6,558 nt of DNA from an uncultured Clostridia bacterium. Lineage in GTDB: Bacteria; Bacillota; Clostridia; Oscillospirales; Ruminococcaceae. The translations under genes were made by a program, and so were the position numbers. Shown in pieces: positions 1 to 5,723 of the stretch (positions within the stretch are counted from its first letter, which is position 1; each line of letters opens with the position of its first letter). The DNA lies in contig CAMVBT010000145.1 of the NCBI GenBank assembly GCA_947165805.1, positions 1 through 6,558 of the forward strand. The letters are read 5' to 3'. The notes under the pieces were generated by a model. It was not told where the DNA came from and did not search any database. It saw only the letters and a program-made list of their open reading frames with translations.

Positions 1-1
1 A

Positions 2-303
2 CTAACGGCTGCGAGGCAGAGACCCGAAAGAGTTCAAAGTAACAGACGGATTGACCGCGCGGGTACCGCGCCGCGGGCGAAATAAAACGCAATGCCTAAA
101 CTCTGAACTGCGAGGCAGTTAACTTGCCACATAAGCAAAAATAACAGACGGATTGACAGCGCGGGTACCGCGCCGCCGAGCGAAATAAAACGCAAAAACA
201 AAACTAACGGCTGCGAGGCACAGACCCGCCACTCCCCAAAAAGTAACAGACGGTTAGGGAGCGGCGGCTCGCCGCCGGGTACCGCGCATGCGAAAAAAAA
301 CTA
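2..303. repeat. Three tandem ~100-bp intergenic repeat units
   Basis: This gene-free stretch is a tandem array. Each unit opens with a box resembling CTAACGGCTGCGAGGCA (2-18; degenerate at 104-117; 204-220). After a variable 21-24 nt comes TAACAGACGGATTGA (40-54, 142-156, and 244 onward, diverged). Next is a GC-rich hairpin around GGGTACCGCGC (57-71, 159-173, 277-287), then an A-rich tail GCGAAATAAAACGCAA (77-92, 180-195), shortened to GCGAAAAAAAACT in unit three. The equivalent boxes start at 9, 108 and 211, giving a period of about 100 bp. Unit two carries the perfect hairpin AACTGC-GAG-GCAGTT (106-120). Unit three has an extra GC hairpin (262-267 with 272-277). An inverted copy lies at 5394-5465. 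No coding sense was found on either strand. The array may continue left of the window. Confidence 0.85.
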
Positions 304-332
304 TTGACAAACCCGAAACATTCTGCTATAAT
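304..332 (+). promoter_or_regulatory. Consensus sigma-A promoter of the zinc operon
   Basis: TTGACA (304-309) and TATAAT (327-332) are both perfect matches to consensus and are separated by exactly 17 nt. A TG at 324-325 adds an extended -10. An A-tract at 292-300, the end of the third repeat unit, sits just upstream where an UP element would lie. Transcription should start near 338-340, leaving a leader of about 45 nt before the GTG start at 384. A promoter this strong implies tight repression when the genes are not needed. Confidence 0.9.
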
Positions 333-339
333 GTAAAAA

Positions 340-360
340 TGAAATTGAAAACCGATTTCA
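340..360 (+). promoter_or_regulatory. Candidate Fur/Zur operator at the transcription start
   Basis: An inverted repeat TGAAAT-N9-ATTTCA (340-345 and 355-360) lies over the expected transcription start, directly downstream of the -10 box and just before the ribosome binding site. A dimeric Fur-family repressor bound here would block initiation. The sequence does not match the classical Fur or Bacillus Zur box well, so assigning it to the neighbouring regulator rests on position and dyad symmetry only. Confidence 0.4.
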
Positions 361-383
361 AATTCAGAAGGAGGACACCAGCC

Positions 384-782
384 GTGGCGACATATAAGAC
401 CGCAAGACGTGAAAACCTGCTTGAATTCCTTAAAAATCACCCGAAAAGCTCCTTCACCGTGAGAGAGATTGTCTCGGAAATGGAAAAACATGAAGAGACA
501 AAGAACCTCACCTCGGGAAGCACTATATACAGACTGCTGCGCGAATTGGAACATAACGGCACCGTCACAAGAACAATAGACCCGGAAAACCGCGAATATG
601 TCTATACCCTCGCGGACAGCAGCGACCCGGCTGTGAATATGCGCTGCAAGGTCTGCGGCAAAGTGTACAGCGCCGACAGCGAAACAAGCCGCCGTATAAA
701 GGAAGATATCGCCGCTTTCGGAGAGGTCGCTCCCGGCGATGAGATAGAACTTCTCGTCAAGTGTAAGAAATGCAGAGGATAG
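384..782 (+). CDS. Fur-family metal-responsive repressor, probably Zur-like
   Basis: 132-residue DNA-binding repressor of the Fur superfamily, probably controlling this zinc operon. The start is GTG 384, preceded by AAGGAGG (368-374) at 9 nt. An ATG at 288 in the same frame lies upstream of the promoter and cannot be in the mRNA. The N-terminal winged helix spans about residues 5-75, with the recognition helix around S46-IYRLLRELE-N58. The C-terminal half has the structural zinc site, C88-x2-C91 and C127-x2-C130 at the very end. Classical Fur/Zur proteins carry sensory histidines just before the first CxxC (HHDHLxCxxC); here the stretch reads DPAVNMRCKVCG with none, and the later His positions are also absent. 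The metal sensed therefore cannot be read from the sequence; Zur is inferred from the operon. The stop TAG is followed in frame at once by TAA. Confidence 0.88.
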   Translation: MATYKTARRENLLEFLKNHPKSSFTVREIVSEMEKHEETKNLTSGSTIYRLLRELEHNGTVTRTIDPENREYVYTLADSSDPAVNMRCKVCGKVYSADSETSRRIKEDIAAFGEVAPGDEIELLVKCKKCRG

Positions 783-784
783 TA

Positions 785-1087
785 ATGACTGCCGGAAGAA
801 AACACCTTTTGTCAGCAGCAGCCGTTGTCCTGCTGTGTGCCGCATTGCTGTGCTCGTTCATTCTCGTCGCGTACTGCGCGCACCACGACTGCACGCACGG
901 CGACGATTGTGAAGTGTGCCGCATCATAGCCTGCTGTATCAGGACATTATCGGAAATATGCCCTGCCGCCGTCTTCGCGGCTGTGACAGCCGGAGTGTCC
1001 GCTGCGGCGGCATCGGGCATAAAAAACACCCTACGGAAGCGCGGAGCAGTGACGCCCGTAACTCTCAGAACGGAGCTTCGTGATTAG
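785..1087 (+). CDS. Small two-helix membrane protein with Cys/His-rich loop
   Basis: Predicted 100-residue membrane protein of unknown function. Start ATG 785 is preferred because AGAGGA (774-779) lies 5 nt upstream; ATG 770 in frame would add five residues and overlap the regulator. The first hydrophobic helix is about 9-30. A short loop follows containing CAHHDCTHGDDCEVC (31-45) and then C50, C51 and C59. A second hydrophobic, Ala-rich helix is about 60-78. Basic residues at both ends (R5, K6; R84, K85, R86) predict both termini inside and the loop outside the cell. That loop holds eight or more Cys/His plus Asp, as expected of a metal site. It sits between the regulator and znuA, so a role in zinc capture or sensing is inferred. 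I recall similar small HDC-x-G-x-DC-x2-C proteins beside zinc transporters in clostridia, but this could not be checked. Confidence 0.75.
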   Translation: MTAGRKHLLSAAAVVLLCAALLCSFILVAYCAHHDCTHGDDCEVCRIIACCIRTLSEICPAAVFAAVTAGVSAAAASGIKNTLRKRGAVTPVTLRTELRD

Positions 1088-1142
1088 AAGACTTTTCCGG
1101 ACAGAACGAAAAAGTATGATATTTCACGGAGGTAACATTTTT

Positions 1143-2165
1143 ATGAACAGAACAAAGATAATTTCATTCACAGCAGCCCTCGCGCTCATTGTCGCGGGAG
1201 TTTCAGCCTGCGGACAGACCGCCTCGGCAGCAAACACCGGAACTTCCGGCAGGCTGAAAATAGTCTGCACGATATTCCCGGAATATGACTGGGTAAAGCA
1301 GATAATGGGCGACAAGGCCGCGGACGCCGATATAACCTACCTGCTCGGCAGCGGGACAGATATGCACAACTACCAGCCCAATGCGGACGATATGATCCGT
1401 ATTTCCGACTGCGACCTGCTGATATACGCAGGCGGCGAGTCCGATAAATGGGTCGATGACGCTCTCGGCAACGCACTGAACAAGAATATGCAGACCATAA
1501 GCCTCATCGAAGCTGTCGGAGACAGACTAAAGACCGAGGAGCTCAAAGAAGGCATGGAACACGAACATGAGCATGAACACGACGGCGATGAGCACGAACA
1601 TGAGCATGAGGAAGAAGACGAGGAAGTCGAATACGACGAGCACGTCTGGCTGTCCGTGCGCAACGCGAAGCTTATATGCGGACAGATAACAGATAAGCTC
1701 TGCGCTCTCGACGCGGCAAACGCGGATACCTACAAAGCCGGTCTCGCGGCATATACCGCGGAGCTCGATAAGCTGGACAGCGACTTCGGGGCGGTGATCT
1801 CGGAGGCTCCCGTAAAGACGCTGGTGTTCGGGGACAGATTCCCGTTCAGGTACTTCACCGAGGACTACGGGCTCGACTATTACGCGGCGTTCGCGGGGTG
1901 CTCGGCAGAGACCGAGGCGAGCTTCGAGACGATAGTGTTCCTCGCGAACAAGGTCGATGAGCTCGGCGCAAAGACGATATACACGATAGAAAAGTCGGAT
2001 AAGTCCATAGCACAGACAATAATAAACAGCACCAAAAACAAGGATCAGACCATAGCGGAGCTCAACTCGATACAGTCGGTGAACAGTATGCAGGCTGACG
2101 GGGGAGTTACATATATCTCCCTGATGCGTGAAAACCTTGAGGTGCTGAAAACTACACTGAAATAA
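1143..2165 (+). CDS. znuA: Zinc ABC transporter substrate-binding lipoprotein ZnuA
   Basis: Solute-binding protein of the cluster 9 (ZnuA/AdcA/TroA) family that captures Zn(II) outside the membrane and hands it to ZnuB. Start ATG 1143 follows GGAGG (1128-1132); an in-frame ATG at 1080 lacks a site and would bury the signal peptide. The 340-residue product begins with a lipoprotein signal ending VSA-C23. Likely ligands are H75 (in GTDMHNYQP), H167 (in DEHVWLS) and, in the C-lobe, E283. The usual third His of ZnuA is not present: the equivalent stretch reads FGDRFPFRYF (229-238), so D231 may substitute. The family's acidic His-rich loop is clear at 140-155, with seven His alternating with Glu/Asp, followed by an acidic run to E166. 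A 55-nt gap separates it from the preceding gene and 13 nt from znuC. Manganese transport is a less likely alternative given the His loop. Confidence 0.93.
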   Translation: MNRTKIISFTAALALIVAGVSACGQTASAANTGTSGRLKIVCTIFPEYDWVKQIMGDKAADADITYLLGSGTDMHNYQPNADDMIRISDCDLLIYAGGESDKWVDDALGNALNKNMQTISLIEAVGDRLKTEELKEGMEHEHEHEHDGDEHEHEHEEEDEEVEYDEHVWLSVRNAKLICGQITDKLCALDAANADTYKAGLAAYTAELDKLDSDFGAVISEAPVKTLVFGDRFPFRYFTEDYGLDYYAAFAGCSAETEASFETIVFLANKVDELGAKTIYTIEKSDKSIAQTIINSTKNKDQTIAELNSIQSVNSMQADGGVTYISLMRENLEVLKTTLK

Positions 2166-2178
2166 AGGAACGATAAGT

Positions 2179-2931
2179 ATGGGAAACCTGCTCCACTGTC
2201 AGGATATAGTGCTCGGGTGGGAAGGCAGCGCCGTGGTGAGCGGGCTGAGCTTCAACATTTCCGAGGGCGACTACCTCTGCATACTCGGCGAGAACGGCTC
2301 GGGCAAAAGCACGCTGATAAAGGCTCTTCTCGGGCTGAACAAGCCGATGTCGGGCATGATGATAAAGCCCGCCGATATGAAAGCCGGAGACATAGGCTAT
2401 CTGCCGCAGCAGACCGCGGTACAGAGGGACTTCCCCGCTTCGGTGCGGGAGATAGTGCTGTCCGGCTGCCTGCCGAAATGCGGACTGCGGCCGTTCTACA
2501 ACAAGGCCGAAAAAGAGCTTGCGCGCAGCACCATGGAACGCCTCGGGATAACCGGGCTCGCGAAGCGCTGCTACCGTGAGCTGTCCGGCGGACAGCAGCA
2601 GAGAGTGCTCATAGCGAGAGCTCTGTGCGCCGCGCAGAAGGTGCTGCTCCTCGACGAGCCTGTGACCGGCCTCGACCCCAAGGCGCAGATAGACCTCTAT
2701 GACCTGATAGCGGAGCTGAACAGAAGCGGCATAACGATAATCATGGTATCCCACGACTTCAACGCGGCAATGAGATACGCGTCGCACATACTTCACATAG
2801 GCGCGCATCATCAGCTCTTCTTCGGCACCACAGCCGATTACCTGAAAAGCGAAACGGGGCGCATATTCTCGGCGCAGGCAAATGCCCGTGACGAAAAGCC
2901 CGAGGAAAGGACGGAAAGCGGGATTGAGTAA
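2179..2931 (+). CDS. znuC: Zinc ABC transporter ATP-binding protein ZnuC
   Basis: Cytoplasmic ATPase of the zinc importer, 250 residues, the usual size. All ABC motifs are intact: Walker A GENGSGKST (37-45), Q-loop at LPQQ (75-78), signature LSGGQQQR (135-142), Walker B VLLLDEP (155-161) with catalytic E160, D-loop GLDP (164-167) and H-loop H192 in VSHD. The start follows AAAGGAA (2164-2170) at 8 nt. The last 25 or so residues are charged and lack the His-rich tail seen in some Proteobacterial ZnuC proteins. The gene follows znuA by 13 nt and its end overlaps the start of znuB, consistent with one mRNA and coupled translation. Confidence 0.95.
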   Translation: MGNLLHCQDIVLGWEGSAVVSGLSFNISEGDYLCILGENGSGKSTLIKALLGLNKPMSGMMIKPADMKAGDIGYLPQQTAVQRDFPASVREIVLSGCLPKCGLRPFYNKAEKELARSTMERLGITGLAKRCYRELSGGQQQRVLIARALCAAQKVLLLDEPVTGLDPKAQIDLYDLIAELNRSGITIIMVSHDFNAAMRYASHILHIGAHHQLFFGTTADYLKSETGRIFSAQANARDEKPEERTESGIE

Positions 2932-3778
2932 CGAATTCATTACAAAACTACAGCTCTATTTCAGCTACCCGTTCGTGTGGTACGCGCTGATAGTCGGGCT
3001 GCTCATAGCGCTCTGCTCTTCCCTGCTGGGCGTCACGCTGGTGCTGAAACGCTTCTCCTACATCGGCGACGGACTTTCGCACGTCGCGTTCGGTGCTATG
3101 GCAGTAGCGGGGCTTTTAGGGCTTACGAACAATATGTACGTCGTTCTACCGATAACCGTCATTTCGGCGGTGCTTCTGCTGCGCACGGGTCAGAACGCGA
3201 AGATAAACGGCGACGCCGCAATAGCCATGATATCCGTCGGAGCTCTGGCAGTGGGCTATATGCTGATGAACCTGTTCCCCTCGTCGGCAAACATAACCGG
3301 CGATGTCTGCACGACGCTGTTCGGCTCGACCTCGATACTTACGCTCAAGCCCGAGGACGTCATCATCTGCGTTATCATGTCGGTCATCGTTATCGCGGTT
3401 TTCCTGCTGTTCTATCACAAGATATTCGCGGTGAAATTCGACGAGAATTTCATAAAGGCCGCGGGCGTGAAGGCAGAAGCCTACAACCTGCTGATAGCGA
3501 TAATAACCGCGCTCATAATCGTGCTGGCGATGAATCTTGTGGGCTCGCTGCTCATATCGGCGCTCATCATCTTCCCCGCGCTGTCGGCTATGCGGGTGTT
3601 CCGCAGCTTCAAGCGCGTCATCATCTGCTCGGCGGTCATCTCCGTAGTCTGCGCCGGAGCGGGCATATTCACGTCCATAATGGCGGGTACACCGGTCGGC
3701 TCAACTATCGTCGTCACCGATATAGCGGTATTCTTCATCTTCTGTATAGTTTCTCTCTTCACAAGGAGGAAGGCATAA
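2924..3778 (+). CDS. znuB: Zinc ABC transporter permease ZnuB
   Basis: Integral membrane permease of the ABC-3 family, about 284 residues, forming the zinc channel with ZnuC. It is almost wholly hydrophobic with seven to eight predicted helices, the first at about 18-41. Family landmarks are present: YIGDGLSHVAFG (46-57), the loop LFGSTSILT (132-140) before the coupling region, and VGSLLISALIIFPALSA in the C-terminal half. The start is uncertain. TTG 2924 (overlapping znuC by 8 nt, with purine-rich AAAGGACGGAAAG upstream) gives an N-terminus that fits the family well. ATG 2882 would add 14 basic residues and overlap znuC by 50 nt without a good ribosome site. The stop TAA shares its last A with the ATG of the next gene. 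Confidence 0.93.
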   Translation: MSNEFITKLQLYFSYPFVWYALIVGLLIALCSSLLGVTLVLKRFSYIGDGLSHVAFGAMAVAGLLGLTNNMYVVLPITVISAVLLLRTGQNAKINGDAAIAMISVGALAVGYMLMNLFPSSANITGDVCTTLFGSTSILTLKPEDVIICVIMSVIVIAVFLLFYHKIFAVKFDENFIKAAGVKAEAYNLLIAIITALIIVLAMNLVGSLLISALIIFPALSAMRVFRSFKRVIICSAVISVVCAGAGIFTSIMAGTPVGSTIVVTDIAVFFIFCIVSLFTRRKA

Positions 3779-4356
3779 TGAGAAAAACAGCAAAACCGGC
3801 AGCACTTCTCGCGGCGGCTGTCCTGCTCTGCTCGGCGTGCAGCCGGCAGCAGCCTGCGGCGAAGTCTCCCGATGCCCCGACACAGATGATAAACAACATA
3901 ATGAGCGAGGCAGCGGCAGCGCAGACAACAGCAGCTCCCGCGACGACGGAGGCTTCTTCCGGACAGACAACAACTTCGGCGGATACGACGACTTCATCGC
4001 AGGGCAATTCCCCGGTCGACCTCGACCTCACGCAGATGAACTCCACAATGATATACTCCGTCATCTATGATATGATGATAAACCCCGACAATTACTACGG
4101 CAAGAGCCTCATCGTGGACGGCTACTTCGACACCATGGTCTATGAAGAAAACGGCCCGCGCTACTTCTTCGTCGTTGTTCCCGACGCCACGGCCTGCTGT
4201 GTGCAGGGTATCGAGTTCCTTCTCCCCGACAGCACCTACCCCGAGGATTACCCCGACATTCAGGCGGATATCCGCGTCAAGGGCATAATAGACCGCTATG
4301 AGGAAGGCGGACAGATGTACACCTACATCAAGGCGGACTCTGTGACTCCCCTTTGA
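3778..4356 (+). CDS. Lipoprotein with Thr/Ser linker and Cys-Cys domain
   Basis: Predicted 192-residue surface lipoprotein of unknown function. ATG 3778 overlaps the znuB stop (TAATG) and follows a perfect AAGGAGG (3763-3769) at 8 nt, so translation is coupled to the permease. A signal peptide ends CSA-C21; the -3 residue is Cys rather than Leu, a slightly weak lipobox. A low-complexity Ala/Thr/Ser linker follows (about 44-78), then a compact domain of roughly 110 residues (82-192). It begins NPDNYYGKSLIVDGYF and contains DATACCVQGIEF with adjacent C140 and C141. It ends with a strand pattern RVKGIIDRYEEGGQMYTYI, resembling an OB-like beta barrel. The CC motif recalls the DUF1980/YcgQ family linked to zinc proteins, but that is a resemblance, not an assignment. 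Its place after znuB suggests zinc binding near the transporter. The frame stays open far upstream inside znuB, which is not coding there. Confidence 0.85.
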   Translation: MRKTAKPAALLAAAVLLCSACSRQQPAAKSPDAPTQMINNIMSEAAAAQTTAAPATTEASSGQTTTSADTTTSSQGNSPVDLDLTQMNSTMIYSVIYDMMINPDNYYGKSLIVDGYFDTMVYEENGPRYFFVVVPDATACCVQGIEFLLPDSTYPEDYPDIQADIRVKGIIDRYEEGGQMYTYIKADSVTPL

Positions 4357-4391
4357 TCTTACGACCGTTTCCGAAAATATTTTATACGTTC

Positions 4392-4420
4392 TTGACAAAT
4401 CGGCGCTGTAATGTTATACT
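4392..4420 (+). promoter_or_regulatory. Sigma-A promoter of the degV-like gene
   Basis: TTGACA (4392-4397) and TATACT (4415-4420) are spaced by 17 nt, with a TG at 4412-4413 giving an extended -10. Initiation is expected near 4427, about 40 nt before the ATG at 4466. An inverted repeat TGTAAT (4407-4412) and ATTACA (4435-4440), 22 nt apart, brackets the -10 and start site and could be an operator. No strong hairpin terminator is seen between the lipoprotein stop at 4356 and this promoter, so some read-through from the zinc operon is possible. Confidence 0.85.
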
Positions 4421-4465
4421 GAAAACAGTAAAATATTACAATAATCCGAAAAGCGAGGACGCGAT

Positions 4466-5356
4466 ATGAGAAATTTCATTCTTTCATGCGAATCGACAGT
4501 CGATCTCCCCTACGCATACCTTGAGAAAAGAGAGCTACCCGTACTTTTCTACACCTACTCCGTCAACGGAAAGGAATATACGGACGATCTCGGAAAAGAC
4601 CCCGCGTCCCTGCCGAATTTCTACCGTATGCTCGATGAGGGAGCTATCCCGTCAACATCGCAGATAAACAGGTTCCGGTATAAGGAATTCTTTGAGGAGC
4701 TGCTGAAAAAAGGCGACGTGATACACGTCACACTGAGCTCCGGCATCACGGGCTCCTACGGGAACGCCGCGGCAGCTGCCGAGGAGCTGAAAGCCGAATA
4801 GCCCGACAGAAAGATCAGCGTGATAGACTCGCTGGGCGCCTGCTCGGGCTACGGAATGCTCGTTGATATAGCGGCTGATATGCGCGACGAGGGAAAGAGC
4901 TTTGAGGAGACCGAAAAGTGGATACTTGACAACAGGCTTCATCTGCACTATCAGTTCTACTCGATCACTATGGATTATTTCAAGCGCAGCGGCCGTGTTT
5001 CGGGGCCTGCCGCCGCGATAGCAACGATACTTAACATCTGCCCGCTCATGCGCTTCAACGCCGAGGGCAGGATAATCGCGTATGAGAAAGTCCGCGGCAT
5101 AAAGAACGTTATCCGCAAGACCGCGGAGGCCATGGCGGAGCACGCCGACGGCGGCAAAGACTATTCGGGAAGATGCTGGATAGCGCACTCCAACTGCATT
5201 GACGCGGCGGAGGAGCTTCGCGGCATGATAGTGAAGGATTTCAGGCATTTCAAACGCGACGATATCAAAATATTCGACATCGGGACTATAATCACTTCCC
5301 ATACCGGCCCCGGAACGCTCGCGCTGTTTTTCTTCGGCGACGAAAGAAAGATGTAA
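4466..5356 (+). pseudogene. DegV/FakB-family fatty-acid-binding protein, interrupted by amber codon
   Basis: Two open stretches in one frame (4466-4798 and 4802-5356) together encode a full-length, 296-codon DegV protein split only by TAG at 4799-4801 (codon 112). DegV/FakB proteins bind a fatty acid and present it to the kinase FakA for phospholipid synthesis. Family landmarks run through both parts: the N-terminal ESTVDL (9-14), PSTSQ (62-66) and LSSGITGSY (90-98) that bind the carboxylate, DSLGACSGYG after the stop, and SHTGPG with H279 near the end. GAGGA (4455-4459) precedes the ATG by 6 nt. The context AEELKAE-stop-PDRKI implies a lost tyrosine (TAC or TAT to TAG), since DegV proteins commonly read YPDRKI here. 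A GTG at 4820 could restart translation but would lack the N-terminal lobe. A sequencing error or amber read-through are alternatives. Confidence 0.85.
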
Positions 5357-5360
5357 AGAA

Positions 5361-5394
5361 GTCGCTTGCGCTCAAGAGGTCGCTTGCGCTCGAG
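5361..5394 (+). repeat. Left arm of intergenic inverted repeat
   Basis: This arm begins 4 nt after the degV stop. It contains GTCGCTTGCGCTC twice (5361-5373 and 5379-5391), an 18-nt direct repeat, ending CTCGAG. Read on the opposite strand, positions 5691-5723 give nearly the same sequence with about six differences and one gap. The two arms therefore frame the whole gap between degV and pckG. Confidence 0.75.
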
Positions 5395-5465
5395 GCGGCG
5401 AGCCGCCGCACCCAATCCGTCTGTTACATTCAACGAATGACAAGATTGTGCCTCGCAGCCGTTGG
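5394..5465 (-). repeat. Inverted copy of the upstream intergenic repeat
   Basis: Read on the - strand this segment has AACGGCTGCGAGGCA, 22 nt of unrelated sequence, TAACAGACGGATTG and then a GCGGCGGCTCGCCGCC hairpin. That is the same order as the third unit at 204-276. It proves that the upstream boxes are a dispersed repeat family and not just a local duplication. The variable middle is the least conserved part in all copies. Confidence 0.85.
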
Positions 5466-5541
5466 ATTTGTGCAGCAGCCGCTGTCCCCCGGACCCCCTT
5501 TCAAAAAACTTAAACCACTTCGTTATTAAATTAAAAGAAAT
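5466..5541. other. Gene-free spacer with C-rich motif
   Basis: No gene or RNA was recognised here. The notable part is CCCCCGGACCCCC followed by TTTCAAAAAACTT (5486-5511). On the - strand this is a G-rich block after a T-run, a type of intergenic motif I associate with clostridial genomes of this kind. The rest is A/T-rich and leads into the terminator hairpin. Confidence 0.4.
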
Positions 5542-5569
5542 CTGCTCCTATTGTTATTAATAGGAGCAG
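5542..5569. terminator. Bidirectional rho-independent terminator
   Basis: A perfect 11-bp stem CTGCTCCTATT/AATAGGAGCAG (5542-5552 with 5559-5569) closes a 6-nt loop. On the + strand it is followed by TAACTTTTATGTTTT, and on the - strand by ATTTCTTTTAATTTAA. It lies between two converging genes, so it can end transcripts of both degV (+) and pckG (-), with the stronger T-tract serving pckG. Confidence 0.85.
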
Positions 5570-5652
5570 TAACTTTTATGTTTTCAGTGCCTTTTGCCCT
5601 CAAAAGTGGTACTCATTATCGAGTCTGCAAGGCGAAGCGCTTTGTTTTAGGA

Positions 5653-5678
5653 GCCGGCCCTTTTTTAAAAGGGCTGGC
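5653..5678. repeat. GC-rich inverted repeat before the pckG end
   Basis: GCCGGCCCTTTT and AAAAGGGCTGGC (5653-5664 and 5667-5678) pair with one G-T wobble around a minimal loop. No T-tract follows on the + strand and only a short one on the other, so it is listed as a structured repeat and not as a terminator. On the - strand it lies just after pckG and could protect the 3' end of that mRNA. Confidence 0.6.
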
Positions 5679-5690
5679 CGCCGGAGGCAA

Positions 5691-5723
5691 CTCAAGCGGA
5701 GCGACCTCTCAAGCGTAAGCGAT
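5691..5723 (-). repeat. Right arm of intergenic inverted repeat
   Basis: The - strand reads ATCGCTTACGCTTGAGAGG and then TCGCTCCGCTTGAG. It matches the left arm at 5361-5394 closely, including the central GAGAGGTCGCT-like core. The arm starts at the last base of the pckG stop codon, so both arms begin at or within 4 nt of a stop codon. Confidence 0.7.

Noticed and set aside
2..303. CRISPR array
   Set aside because: Units are about 100 bp, with imperfect boxes and hairpins and no uniform short repeat with unique spacers of constant length.
288..383. ATG 288 as the start of the Fur-family gene
   Set aside because: It lies upstream of the -35 box; the added residues are unlike Fur, while GTG 384 has an AAGGAGG at the right distance.
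204..845. - strand open frame of 213 codons across the promoter and regulator
   Set aside because: It covers repeat DNA and the regulator gene and shows no known domain.
1370..1663. - strand Ser/Cys-repeat protein
   Set aside because: It is the complement of the His/Glu-rich loop of ZnuA; the repeat comes from CATGAG-type codons.
2152..2940. Long - strand open frame of 262 codons opposite znuC
   Set aside because: It mirrors the codon bias of znuC, has no recognisable motif and no ribosome site, and znuC has every ABC motif.
2977..3777. Upstream extension of the lipoprotein frame, suggesting a 459-residue fusion
   Set aside because: The added part is Arg/His-rich out-of-frame translation of znuB; the signal peptide and AAGGAGG place the start at 3778.
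4357..4391. Terminator after the zinc operon
   Set aside because: Only AT-rich symmetry (AAAATATTTT) is present; there is no GC stem followed by a T-tract.
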